64,000 nt of DNA from Podocnemis expansa (GCA_007922195.1 ML681963.1:51503601-51567600), one strand, 5' to 3'; shown: positions 11,191-23,149, counted from the stretch's first letter. A program made the numbers and translations. The notes: generated by a model from the sequence alone, not told the origin.

Positions 11191-11290
11191 GGGGGTCCAG
11201 ATTGGCATGAGGGGGGGCCACCAATTTAGGAGGGTTCTGGGGTCCACCAAATTACACTTTAACCCCCTCTTTGAACCCATTACCCTCCAG

Positions 11291-13570
11291 AGCTGTTTTT
11301 GGGGTGCCAGTACCCTGGACTCTGGTTTGAGGAAAGGCCTGGGGAGATGTTGGGGGGGGGGGGGGACACAAGATGTTGATCTGCTGCCTGTATGGAACCA
11401 CTGTCCAAAACTCCTGTAAAGAGGTGCATAGAGGGCTGGATGCAACTCCAGCCTCGACTGACTGCAGATGTCCACTCCCCAGGGGATTCTGATACTTCCG
11501 GCAAACAGCCCTTGTAGTGAGTGGAGTCTGAGAGAGTGAAAATGTGCCAGACAGCAGTATGGGAAACAGTTCCTTAAAAGGCAAAACCAAACAATAGGAA
11601 ACTCGTAAAGGGTAAGAGATGGGGTTCAGCTGGAAAAAGAGCATCTCAGGACACTACAGCAGTTCCTGGGTGCAATGGTGATGGACAGAGAGTAAATACT
11701 GAGAGAGGGAGAGAGACTGATGCTACCTAGTTTACAGTCTAAGAACTAGGCATCCAGTCAGGCCTTTCTCTCTATCTATCATCAAAAAGACCCGATCCAA
11801 TGCCCATTATGTAGCTCATAAGGGCCTTAGTGCAAGGAACAGCTAAACATTCAGCACATAGCAAACTGGGGCTTTAGTCCATGCGGGGCTTTTGGTGCTA
11901 CTGCAATCCAGTAACTAATCAGAAAAATAATGAAAGGAACCCTCTGATTGCCCCAAGTGGACTTGGATCACCCCAGCCTCTTCTTATTTCTCAAGGCTGC
12001 AGGACTGGGTGAGAAATCTCCCATTAATCGGTTTTCCTGCTGTCAACACCACAGCTCCTGTTCCAGGCCCAGCCAGAACCAGGAACACAGGAGTTTTGTT
12101 TTAAAGCTTTGTTCTCCTGACATCTGAGAAGCATGTCAGGGTTTGTTTCTCACAGCTGACACAGCCTTTGGGGGAAAGGGTCCTGGCCCAGACACAGACA
12201 CAGACACAGACACAGAGGGCTTCTTAAGCTTTGAAAAGTACATTGTCTAAGAAGTGAAAAGAAGACAGAAGAAGAGTGACCAGAAAAGAGAGCAGCTGCC
12301 ATCCTTCCCACAGGCAACTCCACCAAGCCCAACAATACCTGCCCCCTAGGCAGAGCTTAGCAGGCAGTCCTTACTGGCATACCTGCTTGCAAAGCCCCCA
12401 GGGATCCTGTGTGGATCAAATTACAAAGGGGAGCAGATTTTGGTATTAAATGTATTGCTGAGTTGTTTGAATGCAACCAGTGCCTGAAATTTAAAGGGAG
12501 GAAGAGGATAGATCAGTTATGCAGGTGAGAGGTTTGGTTAGGAGTGGGGAGAAAGAAGCATCAGGAAACCCCTTTTTCTTTGTCTTTTACAACCTACACA
12601 CCTGTCTGCTGTCATTTTAGGTGAAAGTGTAGTATGAACACCTGACTCAGGACTACTTGGAAGGTGGTATCTTTATGCCTATAAATACAGCTGGCTGTAA
12701 GCCACTGAACTTCACTTTTTTCATCCTAGCTCCAGTTTCTCATTCTCACATTCCCCAGAGATTCCTGAACTGCCCTGTTCTCAAGAAAAAACAGTTTGTA
12801 TTTTTCCCCTCCCCCATTATAAATAGCATTTCCCCCCCACTCATGAAATCTAGTAGTATTCAAAACTCGCTGTCATCTTCAGAGATTGCTGCGGTGTTCA
12901 CAAGATTGGAAATGCCAAAGCAAACATTTACAAATGCAAGATCCTAGCTGTGGGAATGAATCGATTCAATTTGTAGGGTCTATTGGCACAAGAAAGCTGC
13001 CCACAAGTGTTTGCTGTGTTTCGTATGTATCTCTCTGTGTGTGTTGTCCCCACTCCCCAATCAACTTTTACTACAACTACCCCATTTTTTATTTTTATGG
13101 CTGTGAGAGATATTGGATATGTATTGGCGGAAAAGAGGATGGAAAAAGAGCTACTAAATGCGGAGAGGAAATCTCCAGTGAAATACGTTCATTTGATTAG
13201 GCATTCAGCAGGTAACCCAAACATAATTTATGGCACTTACACAGCTGCACTGTGGGTTTGATTTGGCTGTGACAAACATCTTCTTCAAAGCAAGTCAGTT
13301 TCAGTGTAGCCAGAGCTCCAAGCTAAGTGAAAATTGTAGCAGGGCATTAAAGAAACAAAGAAAAACTTAGGGTAGCAGCAAAGGCGCTTGAGCCTATATT
13401 GACTCAGGGTTCTTATTCTGATCCTGGCCCCAAAGTGGGGTGAAAAGTTTTTTGTGTGATTGCAGTCTGTTTGGTCCCCCCTGACTTCACTTCTTGTGTG
13501 AGGAGAAGAGGGAGAGTTGACTGGATCACAGACGGTAACTGCGCCCCCTGAAGCTGGGCACAGGCAAGCT
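11291..13570. other. Non-coding stretch; short CAGACA microsatellite
   Basis: A run of 13 or more G at about 11351-11364 and a (CAGACA)n tract at 12188-12216 are the only simple repeats. Open frames up to 130 codons around 11252-11644 lie opposite each other and show no domain. The interval 12650-13260 is A/T-rich and has three overlapping frames without recognisable motifs. Confidence 0.4.
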
Positions 13571-13574
13571 GGAA

Positions 13575-13640
13575 ATAACAGCTCTTAACCATTGGAACAA
13601 CTGACCAAGGGAGGCAATGGGTTTTCCATCCTCAAGGCTT
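13575..13640 (+). repeat. CR1-like fragment
   Basis: 'cagctcttaaccattggaac' and 'aactgaccaagggaggcaat' match the 'taaccattggaacaactga' segment of the CR1 3' region at 6470-6500. Only about 65 bp is recognisable. Confidence 0.6.
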
Positions 13641-14980
13641 TGACCCTTTGCTTCTGATTCACATAGGGACAGGAACAAATGCCTTCTCTCAAGGTAAAAT
13701 GTGGTCAGCGTTAGTATTGTGAGGATTTTTTTTCAGCAAAACCCAGCTGTGAGAATGTGCAAAGTGCAGAAGCCCGGCTTGATCCTGGTGGGGAAGCAGT
13801 TAATATGCTGCTGGGAAATGAGATGTGTGCACAAGGCAGGCTGCTGACCACCCACTGGAGTCCTTCCCTCACACCAAGGACAGCTGTCAAAAAGCCTGCC
13901 TTTGAAAGTATCTGTGGAGCCCCCTATTTCGTTACTTGGAGCACCCCCACTCTGTCCTGCAGCACCTCCTTCCCATTATATCCTCAGGGACTGGTTTGCG
14001 GCCCAAAGTGGTGTTTTGCTGTTTGATTCCATGTCTTTGCACAAAGCCTCCACCTTTTATTAACATCTGGGCACCCTGCTACTGAGGCATGAAACCTCAG
14101 AGAAATACTGCCTGGAGGAGGGAAGGCCTTCACCCCATGCCAGCTCAGATGACCCACCAGCTCATGGGTCCACTTTGGAGCTGAGACAGGAACTAGAATT
14201 TTCTCTTTGGGAAAGTTTTGCAGCTGTCACCCCATCGGGGCTAGGTAAAATGCTTACCCAGTGGGGCCAGGAAAGTTAGGACCCTGAGCTACTGTGGAAT
14301 AGAATGAAGCATTTATCTGTCACCCCTCTATTTTTTTATGACAGCATAACTGCCCCCGAACCCAGCCTGTGGCCATCAGCAACATTTATTTCATTCCAAT
14401 CTGTCCCAGATTACGTCCCTCCCAGAAAGCAAGGTTCACAGAGCACAGTGGGACTACAGCTCCTCCAGCAGAAGTGGAGGGCTCTGTCTCTTTAGCTCTT
14501 CTCCCTGCAGTTTGCCTTCCATGCCAGACCTGGCTCAAGGCAGAGCAAGAGAGGTGGCTCTAATGGATCCATTTCCTTGTAATGTGCAGGGAGTTACATG
14601 CATAATTCCATTTATTGTTAACATAACTCTCTCTGTGTCTGGCGGAGAGCGTGAGCTGCTGCAGATAGGGTGGCCTGGAAAGGCACTCTGCAGTTGCTAA
14701 TTAAGTGGAAGAAAGTGGCCAGAGAGAGGGTAACCAAAGGAAAGTGAAGAGGTGAGAGGAATAATTAAAGACAGTGACGTGTAACAGCTCTTTCACTGGT
14801 GCTCCTTGTGCTTTCCCCGGCAACTCCAGACTGTACAGAGGCAGCATGGAGGGGACGGGAAAGAGGTGGGGCCACTCTGTCTGGGATGTTTAAAGGCCCA
14901 TAGGAGAGCTGTAAGGTGATTCTTTGAAGCAGCCAGCAGCCTGGCACTCTCGCCCTAGCTCTATGTGTGACTTTGCATGC
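13641..14980. other. No gene recognised
   Basis: Unique-looking non-coding sequence. The open frames here (60-89 codons) have no motifs. There is no terminal repeat or target duplication that I can see. Confidence 0.4.
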
Positions 14981-14990
14981 CTCTCTATAC

Positions 14991-15532
14991 CAGGGGTGGC
15001 CAAATTTATGGAACTCAAGAGCCACACAAGTTGATTGTTAAACCTTCGAGAGCCGCACTGAGGCATACAGCCATATTTTACCTACTCCAAAATTACTAAG
15101 TTTAAAATTCATTGCCGACTTTAATTTTATCATAAATAGAGGGCAAATATTGATCCTACTAATGTCAGATTCTAATAATTACTTAAGGTTACCATGAAAA
15201 CTAGACCTACCTATACAGTAAAAACTTAGCTTCTCCTAGTCCTCTCAGATTGTGCTGCCAGTTCTCCCCACCCTCTCAGACCCCCCTCCCTTACCCCCAG
15301 ACCCTGATACTGGCTCCCCCAGGCCAACCCTCCCACTAGGGCCTCCTTACCTTGCCACTTCAGTAGCTAGGCACAGGCTGGGGCCCCTCACTGAGCATGC
15401 TCAGAGCCTCCTCAGAGCAGCAGATTTAAAACTCTTAGGTTGGGGCTGCTTTCCTCTGGCTTTCTTCCATGAGCTGCACTTTTTCATTCAAGAGCCACAT
15501 GTGGCTCCCGAGCCACAGTTTGGCCATGCCTG
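14991..15532. mobile_element. hAT-type element with exact 8-bp duplication
   Basis: The ends CAGGGGTGGCCAAATTT and TTTGGCCATGCCTG are inverted repeats. Identical octamers CTCTATAC flank the element at 14983-14990 and 15533-15540. Just inside each end are 'agagccacac' and 'agagccacat', a pattern of a known type of reptile hAT family. There is no transposase; the interior is A/T-rich at the left and C-rich in the middle. Confidence 0.9.
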
Positions 15533-15540
15533 CTCTATAC

Positions 15541-17650
15541 AGTGTCAGCTCTTCTGAGCTGCAACTGTCTCTGGTGTGCAGTACCCAGCTTGGTGGAGCC
15601 CTCTTCTTGAGGGAGGAGGGGTCAACTGGTGACTGTCATAAAAATATTAGTGACACCGAGATCCCATTGAATGAGCTGGCTCATCTTCCTTGGCTCATTT
15701 GAGAAATCCAGCCTTGGTTCCCAGCTCTGCAGCTGCGTGGCCATGTGTGAACTGTGCTGCCAGTCCATGACTCAGTTTCCCCACTATTTTAAAATGGGGA
15801 TGATCTGTGCTGCACAGGGGGCTCAATTTGCTCAGCCTACGAGCTCCTGGGATGAAGGTTCAGCTATATGGGCCAGGTCTCCTTGTTCCTATTGTTTGGC
15901 CACCTGGAGGCTGTAGTTTTGGAGCAGGAGGATGGCAAAGAAAAGCAGCCCTGCCCACTTCAGCAATGAAGGCCAAGGTTGACAGTTCCATGCCCTAGCA
16001 AAGCTGGGCAAGGAGGAGCAAGGTGGGGTCACAGCTTCAACACAATCTGACAGCACACTACCAGCCTTTTGCCTGGTCATTGGCAGGCGCAGGAGCCTTA
16101 ACTACAACTCAGTGGCACATCTAAAAGCCAAGCTCCAAAAAATCAGAGCAGATGCACATCCAACCTCAGCTATCGCCCACGGGAGCTGAGTGCAGGGGGT
16201 TGGTGTACATGGGTGCAGCTCCACCCCTGAGGTCACCACAGTGCGTTGATTGACACGTGCTGAGTCCAGAAGGCCACTCGCCCTCTGCGCCATGAAAAGC
16301 TATGACCTGCCTTACCTCCTCCCACCATGCATTTCTGCCCTGCCCTCCCAAACAGGCACTGGGGAAATCAGCAGTGTTCTCCAGCCCCCATCCCATGCTG
16401 CTTAGAACAGTGCGATCAGCAGGCGGGAAAGGGCCATTTATCTTGGCAATCAAGGCTTGGTTTACAAACCTTGTCCCTGGTGGCCATGTAAGGTCATTTG
16501 CAATCCCCAGCCTACCTCTGTGAACACAGGTAATTGTATGGACACCTCCGTGCCCCTGGTGCTGCGTGGAGGTGGGGAGGGGGGTCTGTTGCGTGCCATC
16601 TCTCTGGAGTGTTCATTAGATGTATACAAAAAAAAATCAATAGCAACGAGACGGCAGAAATGACAGGCCCCATTCATCAGTGGAGGAAGGAGTCAGGCGG
16701 CAGCTCAGGCTTTTCATGGCCATTGCTTATTCAAAATAAAGGAGCTGCAAACCAGAGCCTCAGACCCCCATAAATCAGCCCAGGATGTGACAGGGTTCAA
16801 GTCTGCACATCAGGGCCACTCTGGGGTCAGAGGTGCTGTTGCTCAGGCTGGACAGAGCGGGCCTTCCCCACCCCCACCCCTCAAGTGATCAGTCATTAGA
16901 CCAAAAGAATTCACAGGAGCACTCTGTTTAAAGGACGGAGATTTATGGGGCCGTCTTGCTGGCAAGGCTGGGAGATAGCTGGGCATGAATTGCAAGAGCA
17001 AGGGAGATAACGCGGCAGCTGGATATTGATAGTGTTTCAGCAGGAAGTGGGGATCACCTCCTGTACCTGGCTGCAGATGCTCCTGGCTGGCTGAAACAAA
17101 GCCATGTCAAATTCTCCAGGCCTGCAAACGCCACCTCTGTGGAAGCCTTAAAACTCCAGGAGCAAAGAGCCTCTGTAGCTGCCCTGGAGCTCATGTCTGT
17201 TTTTCAAACACAGCTCATTGCCTGGTACGATTTTTAAACAGGATGTGGGAGTTTGGGGGGTATTCAAGGGATGGCTTACATTGTGGAATAAAGCCATTGG
17301 TGCACATCCATGTGAGATTATCAACACGCCCCACCAGGAATGCAAGGCTATAGGGTCAGATTCAGAGCTCTGGTAGCTGGTATGGCACCATTCAACTCAG
17401 TCATGCTATGTCTGTTCATGCCAGCAGCAGATCTCACCCCAAAATCTTATTGCAGTTTTATCAGCTGATGTTTCCCTGCTGTCCCCTGGAGGGCCTGACT
17501 CTGAAAAATACACGTGGGGGGTGTCTACATGGCAAAGAAACTCCTGCAGTGCTGAGTCTCAAAGTCTGGTCTATGGACTCTGATGCACAGAGCTAAAAAT
17601 ATCCCAGTGGGGCTGGAACCTGGACTCATAGTCTATGCCCACACTAGCAA
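15541..17650. other. Mostly unique non-coding sequence with a MIR remnant
   Basis: At 15750-15815, 'catgactcagtttccccact' and 'ttaaaatggggatgatctgt' are a MIR CORE fragment on the plus strand. The rest shows no gene. The interval 16590-16760 is A-rich with balanced composition and no repeat signature; it is a candidate for conserved non-coding DNA, which only a cross-species alignment could show. Confidence 0.4.
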
Positions 17651-17656
17651 ATCCTA

Positions 17657-18503
17657 GGCTATGTTTAGAATTTATTGTCAACTTAAGCACATGCTTAAGT
17701 CAACTTAATAACTCCTGCCCTATAAGTTGTCTTAAGCTTTTAAGTTGACTTTACAGGGCAGGAAGCCCTGGGCCCTGCCTCTAGTCCCGATCAGGCTCTG
17801 AGAGCCCAATGGCTCCAGGGATCAGATCCGGCCCCAGCCGCTTGCTGGCAAGCAGCTGGTAGCTGAATCCAGCTTCCAGCCCCTTGCAGCAGGCTGTGGG
17901 GTCGGGACCTGGTTCCTGCAGAGGGGGCCTGGGAGCCTGATGAGGTTCCCAGCCCCTCTCCACAAGTGGCAGGGGCTGGCAGCCGGTTCCTATAGCCTGC
18001 GGAGAGGGGCTGGGAGCCCCATTGGGCTCCCACCCCCTTGCTCCCAGCCCACACAACCTGCTGCAAGGGGCTGGGAGCTGGATCCAGCTCCCTGCAGCTT
18101 GCCAACTGTGGCTGTGGCCAGATCAGGTCCCTGGAGCTCATTGGGCTCCGGGAGCCCAATCGGGACTGGGCGCAGCAAGGGGTGGGATAGCCTTAAGTAT
18201 GTCTGCACTGTGTCCAGCAATGTTTCCTCTAATTACTTGTAGACTGTATGCACAAACAATTTCTTTATGTGCGCAAAAACATTTCTTTGGGAGCACCAAT
18301 ATTAACACTATTGAATTTTTTTGTGCATACTTTATTTTGTTGTGTGCGCAGGTTTCATGACCTGTGTGCACACACACACACGCACAGCTTAGAGGGAACA
18401 GTGGTGTCTAGTGCAGACATACCCTAAAGTTGACTTAGCAAAGTCAATTTAAAGTCGACCTTCTTAAGTCAACTTCCCAGGCCCCCCAAATGTAGACATA
18501 GGC
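17657..18503. mobile_element. Foldback (giant palindromic) MITE-like element
   Basis: The outer ends 'GGCTATGTTTAGAA' (left) and 'TGTAGACATAGGC' (right) are inverse. Inside, both arms carry AAGTTGACTTAAG-type palindromes, then a G+C-rich segment that is mirrored: 'agagcccaatggctccaggg' near 17800 faces 'ccctggagctcattgggctc' near 18130, and 'gctggcaagcagctgg' faces the inverse near 18100. The pairing continues towards a centre near 17975. The right arm holds a later hAT insertion (18218-18403). Overlapping open frames on both strands follow from the palindrome and carry no domain. Confidence 0.65.
18218..18403. mobile_element. Short hAT-type MITE nested in the foldback element
   Basis: The ends CAATGTTTCCTCTAA and TTAGAGGGAACAGTG are inverted repeats. 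The flanks GTGTCCAG (18210-18217) and GTGTCTAG (18404-18411) match at 7 of 8. A second copy of the same family is at 32451-32635. A (CA)n tract lies at 18368-18386. It is younger than its host element because it interrupts the arm. Confidence 0.85.
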
Positions 18504-18504
18504 A

Positions 18505-18640
18505 TAGACTCTTAGGCCAGAACAGACCATGACAATCATTGTCTGACAGCCCATTGCAGGCCACAGGACTTTGCCCCCACCCCTCCAGCTATAGATCCAT
18601 CCTCCTGGCTGAGTTCTGAAGCTTGCCAAGGGGGAAGCCC
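18505..18640 (-). repeat. CR1-like 3' end fragment
   Basis: 'gactcttaggccagaacaga' followed by 'gtctgacagcccattgcagg' and 'ccacaggactttgccccca' reads as the reverse of a CR1 3' UTR. It abuts the right end of the foldback element. Confidence 0.6.
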
Positions 18641-19750
18641 CAGGCTCCAGCCTCCTGCCTGCAGGGGAAACATCTACACTACTATTTTTAGCTCCACTGC
18701 TCAAACTCTGCAAGTCCAAGTCCATTGAATCAGGCTTGGAGACATGGTATAACAGCATTTCCTTGCAGTGTAGACACGTTGTCCAACCATCCATCCTTCC
18801 ATCTGTCCCTCCAGCTGGCTACCAGGTAGGTGACCTCTGTGTCCTTTGCTGGAACATTTCAGAACTGTTCATCTGCATAGGACCCTGTACAGACAATTCC
18901 CTGTTGTTCCAGTGGTCGGGGCATGATTTTCTGGATGAGAAAGAGGTGAACTCTCTAGCCATGTGATTTCTGTGTGTTTCAGAATGGCTGTTCTACATGG
19001 CCCTAAGAAACCTCAGATTTATTGCAGCACTTTGGCGTATAAAGCTCAGTCATAGTTTACAAAGTCACGGTATTGTCAAGTGGAGCCATGAATTTCTGCT
19101 TTAAAAAAAAATCTGTAACACTGGCATTTTTTTGCTGATGGATAAGTGGATGTGCTAGTATCAGATAAACCAGATGGGGGGTAGAGGGGACCCTAACTGT
19201 TTCTGAGTTAAACTCTGAGCTGCAGTGCAGGTGAATGGGGCATGATTCTGGTGGCTCATGAAACTAAAGGGCAGGTTTCGGCTTTCCTCCCACACTTCAG
19301 ATTGTCTTTGTTACAAAAGTAACATTGTGCACTTGCGTAGGTCATCTGCAGCAGGAGTTGAGCCTGGATTCAATCTTAAAGTTTGAGCTAATGGAGTCAA
19401 ACTATAACAAGGGCATCAACTCTGTATGTGGCCTGGCCCTCACTGGGGAAGGACAGAGCAGCACCCTGAGTAGGTGTGGGTTACACAGGTGTTAGTCCAT
19501 GTGCAACAGCTTTACTGATTGCCTTTGCTTTCTGTTCACTGGCTTGCAAGCTGATTCATCACTAAGTCTTTATGATAACAGATCTGAACAGTTTCCCCTT
19601 TAGCTCAACTCTTTGCACCTCCCAAGTGAAGTTAACTATGTAGGAAAATGAGAGCAGGTAGGGAAGAAAACCTAACTTACATATGGGAGGCTCAGCTTAT
19701 TGCAGATCCATAGCCTACAGTGTTCATAGCCTCATAGCCTACTGTGGATT
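18641..19750. other. No feature recognised
   Basis: Non-coding sequence; no terminal repeats, simple repeats or domain-bearing frames were found. Confidence 0.4.
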
Positions 19751-19758
19751 CATAAATT

Positions 19759-20103
19759 CAGGACTGGCCCAAGGGTTTTTGCTGCTCTAGGCCAGCAGGG
19801 GTTTTGCACCCCCCGTCTCCCCCCCCCGGCCATTGGTGGAGCGCCGGGATCCAGCACCGCACAGGAAGCAGCACTGCTGCCAGGATCTGGCCCTAGCCAG
19901 GGATCTGGCTGCAGGGGTGGAGCAGCACCACTGCCAGGGTCTGGCCATGGTTAGAGGTTTGGCCACAGCCAGAGAGTGGCGCCACAGGTGGGGGTCTGGC
20001 TGTGGGCAGGGAGCAGAGCAGCTCCAGCCCAGCCATTGGCACCCCCTAATTGTCGGTGCCCTAGGTGACTGCCTAGGTCGCCTCTATGGAAGGACTGGCC
20101 CTG
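19759..20103. mobile_element. hAT-like element inserted beside a CR1 3' end
   Basis: The right end GAAGGACTGGCCCTG and a left end beginning CAGGACTGGCCC bound the element. Flanks CATAAATT (19751-19758) and CATAGGTT (20104-20111) match at 6 of 8 and agree with the usual 'catagattccaaggccagaa' of the adjoining CR1 end. The interior includes 'ggtgccctaggtgactgcct', a phrase typical of this reptile hAT family. No transposase. Confidence 0.6.
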
Positions 20104-20400
20104 CATAGGTTCCAAGGCCAGAAGGGACTGTTGTGATCTAATCTTGACCATCTGTGTACCTGGGCCACAGAACTTCCCCGAAAAAATTTCTAATAGTTCA
20201 GCTCTTTTGACAGTGTTGGCGCAAATGCCTCCCTGGGAGCTGCCAGATGGAAAAATCTGACTTTTAGGTTGATGCCTGCATAGGAGCTGAGCTCTTCTGA
20301 AAATGCAGCTGTCTTCACTAGGCTGATCATAGAACTGGGAGGCGAGGAGGAGTTTTCTCCAGAAAATTTTCTAAAATGATACCCCACAGCCTTTTAAATT
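20104..20400 (-). repeat. CR1-like LINE, 3' end (minus strand)
   Basis: 'ccaaggccagaagggactgt' and 'tgatctaatcttgaccatct', then 'gggccacagaacttccccga', are the reverse complement of a CR1 3' terminus. The remainder to about 20400 is eroded. Confidence 0.7.
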
Positions 20401-20754
20401 TTGTTTTCATCAAAATGTTTGTTGGAAATTTTTGACTTTTCATTTGGCAAATGGCCCAAACTCAGAAAACACAAACAGGAAAAAAGTGTTCTTTCTGGTT
20501 TTGTTTTTCTGATGAAAAATGGAAGGCTTGAGGAAAGCAGCTCCTTTCCTCGGTTAGTTTTGTTTTGTCAAAGCTCAACAGTCCATCACAAAAAGATTTG
20601 GCTGAAGAATGTTCAACCAGCCATCCGCTTAACCCATAGGTGTGAGTCACAGGAGATTGGAGATGGATCTGCAATGTTGTTATTAGGAACAAATGGCAAA
20701 AATGCCACTTTTGTGTTATGATCCAATTGCTCAATTATAGTTCGAATTGGATGC

Positions 20755-21022
20755 TTCAGACAGTTGGACCAGAAATAAGATGCAAATTCTGAACAGGGTA
20801 ATTAACTATTGGAGCGACTTCTGTAAGAAAGGAGTGGTGTCTTCATCCCTTGCAGTTGTTAAATCAAGACTGAATATATTCTAAAGGTTACACTCTAGCT
20901 CCAGCCAGGAGTTATGGGCTTGCTGCAGAAATTACATTGGGAGGCTGACTGGCCTTTGCTATGCCAGGGTCAGATTAAATGATCATAATTGTTCCTTCTG
21001 GCCTTAAATCCATGAATCTAGG
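20755..21022 (+). repeat. CR1-like LINE, 3' end (plus strand)
   Basis: 'gggtaattaactattggagc', 'cttgcagttgttaaatcaag', 'agattaaatgatcataattg' and 'ttccttctggccttaaatcc' occur in the CR1 3' order and finish with ATGAATCTA. Confidence 0.8.
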
Positions 21023-22200
21023 CATCCTCAGTGTTGCTGGGGAGCAGGGAATGATTGTGGTAGATTGAGCTCTTGGATAATCATGATGAAAGCAATGACA
21101 GGCTAATCTTCCCCTGCCAAATAACCCTGGTTTTAGGCAGTTTATTCACCTCAGTAAAATGAGTGGAACAGTTCTGTCTTTATTATTTTAAATTAAAAGT
21201 GAAAGAGGAGAGCCTAGGATGTAATTCTCTCTTCTAAAGTAGCTCCTCATTACCCCCTGCAGTTTCAATTGAATGTAAGATCTCTTGCTTTCTGCTGTTA
21301 CAGCTATTGCATAGGCAGTATCATAGGTGGGTGTGGCACTGGATAGACCAATCAGATGCCAGGTCCTCAACCTGGAGGATTATTATTTAATGTAGACCCA
21401 TCGAGCTGGGAGTGAAAGAGGAGGAATGGGGGGATAGGATATTATGGGTTAGGTTTTCTCCCACAAAAGCTCATGTGAAAAATAAGTCTGTTAGTTTTTA
21501 AGTGCCACACCACTCCTTGGTTTGGTTTTTTTTTATTATTATGAGTTAAACACTGATGGTTGCTGTGTAGCTGGGAACATCATTTTGCACCCAGAACTGG
21601 CCATCTCAGCCACTAGTGGGAAGATTCCTGTGCAGTAGAGTATAGCAGTCTAATTGGGGCAGATCCAAACTCCCCAGGATTATGGGTAGGTGCTGGGTAG
21701 GTTTGAAAGCAGATGCATGATCCAACCCTAACGCTGGAGCCTTGTCATAAGGGGTTGAAAGAAAACTCCTGAACCCGAGTGGCTCCTGGAACGTGTGCTA
21801 GGGCTTGAAATCTGGCTTTGAATCATGTGTCCCTGGTAGAACCTTTTGGGACTCTCCAGGGCAAAAACCACCTGCTATTCAGGCACTCCCTTCCCCCCCA
21901 CCAAACCCCCATCCTTCCAGAGAAACACCCCCCCCCAACCCCCCGCAAGCACTGGAGTCAGTTCAGAGCCTCTTGTTACTGCAGGTGAGACAGTGAAAAA
22001 GCCTTTCACTTCTGGGAGGGAGGGTGTTGTAAATTTCAGTGGGTTATTAAAGGGCAGACAGAGCCCCTGGAAATCCCCAATGAACTACTCTTTCTGTGCT
22101 GCTGAGTGGGAAAGAGTATGGAATTAATGAAGGATTAATTAAAATAAGCAGTGCCAGAGGACAGGCTCTCAAGTTAGTCACAGGGCCTAGCTGGAGAAGA
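21023..22200. other. Non-coding; single arm of the palindromic repeat
   Basis: At 21455-21520 'tctcccacaaaagctcatgt' and 'ttagtttttaagtgccacac' match the right arm of the palindromic family (compare 5060-6035). The rest, including C runs at 21894-21950, has no recognised gene. Confidence 0.5.
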
Positions 22201-22201
22201 C

Positions 22202-22395
22202 CGTTCTTCGAGTGGTGCTCAGATACATTCAGTAGTAGGTATCTATATGCTGCAGTGTACGATTGGCCCTCGCCTGTCAGAGCAGGGTTGGTGGCCAACA
22301 CCCCCTCTGACCACTCCCATGGCTATATATATGGCCCTGACTCTGATCCTCCCCAGTTCCTTTTTCCACCCTCAGCAATGGTTTCGGAACAGCCC
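22202..22395 (+). repeat. Left inverted terminal repeat of the DIRS-like element
   Basis: It begins 'ttcttcgagtggtgctcaga' and runs through 'gattggccctcgcctgtcag' and a TATATATAT stretch to 'gatcctccccagt'. The same phrases occur inverted in the right repeat. The TATA-like run could serve as a promoter element. Confidence 0.7.
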
Positions 22396-23146
22396 TGGCC
22401 TTGTGATCACAAGTCCTTGTATGAACTGTCTGTCTAAGCTAGAGGACCTGTTTGTGGATATCGTTCCACTGAGAATCAGCACTTCTAAGGAATATGCGAG
22501 TCTGGAGCGGGAACATTGCTCCCAACAGCTGCCAGAGATGCCAGGCTTTAAACCCTGTGTTTCTTGTGGCAAGGCCTTCCTACAGGACGATCCCCTCAAG
22601 GAGTGCCTACAGTGCCTGGGTGAGTCCCACCAGGCTACTGACTACTCATTCTGTCAGTCCTTCAAGCCAAGGACCCTCAAAGACAGGAAGCAAAGGCGCT
22701 GTGCATTGGCCTTAGAGCAAGTGCGACAGCCTACCCCCGAAGAATTGGGGCTGCCTTCGGCGCCAGCACCGCATGCCAGGTCAGCACCGGAACCATCTCA
22801 GTGCCGCTCCCCTGTGAAGCAGAAAGTGCAATTGGCACCGACTTCAGTGCCGAAACGCTCCTGCTGGTCTACCTCTCCCCAGCTGAGCTACTCCCAGCAC
22901 CGCAAACCAGAAGCGGTGCAGGTCCCAGCCACCCCGGAGGCCTTCGAGGCAGCAAAGGTCTTGCTGCTTTTGCCTACGCCTGTGTCTCTGAGGCCTCTTA
23001 AGCAGACAGGAAAGCCCGCTTTCCTCTTGGGTAAATGGCCTCCTCGCAAACGGCACCACTCCTCGATGCCTAGCATGGCACTGAGCTCCCCAGCGCTGAG
23101 AGAAGAAACTCCCTCAAAGGCACCAGGTGGTACTGCCCTCAGCTGA
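22378..23146 (+). pseudogene. gag-like ORF1 of the DIRS-like element, frameshifted
   Basis: The likely start is the ATG at 22378 at the end of the terminal repeat, but that frame stops at 22435. The downstream frame, open from 22247 to 23146, carries the recognisable protein, so a frameshift lies between. Around 22545-22665 it has a cysteine-rich motif (CVSCG, then CLQCLGESH and a further Cys) of the kind found in vertebrate DIRS ORF1 products. A Ser/Ala/Pro-rich tail follows, with repeated 'APxP' and basic stretches. Such proteins are thought to package the RNA. After 23146 the Ser-rich coding character continues in other frames, pointing to more frameshifts. Confidence 0.6.
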
Positions 23147-23149
23147 GCT

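Larger units (their letters stand above)
10385..11290. repeat. Unfamiliar palindrome-plus-minisatellite repeat, copy 1
   Basis: This block shares its order of parts with 55375-56062: a ~235-bp imperfect palindrome (10405-10640), a unique stretch including 'ccactccacagtgacatgg'-like wording before an ATG at about 10763, a G-rich tandem array, and an end reading 'ccaatttaggagggttctgg' then 'ccaccaaattacactttaac'. The long antisense frames (10815-11224) are products of the G-rich array. I do not recognise the family and see no transposase, reverse transcriptase or SINE promoter. The shared order in two distant places shows that it is a dispersed element. Confidence 0.7.

Noticed and set aside
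10815..11224. Pro/Thr-rich minus-strand frames that look like mucin repeats
   Set aside because: They are translations of the G-rich minisatellite; all frames are open there.
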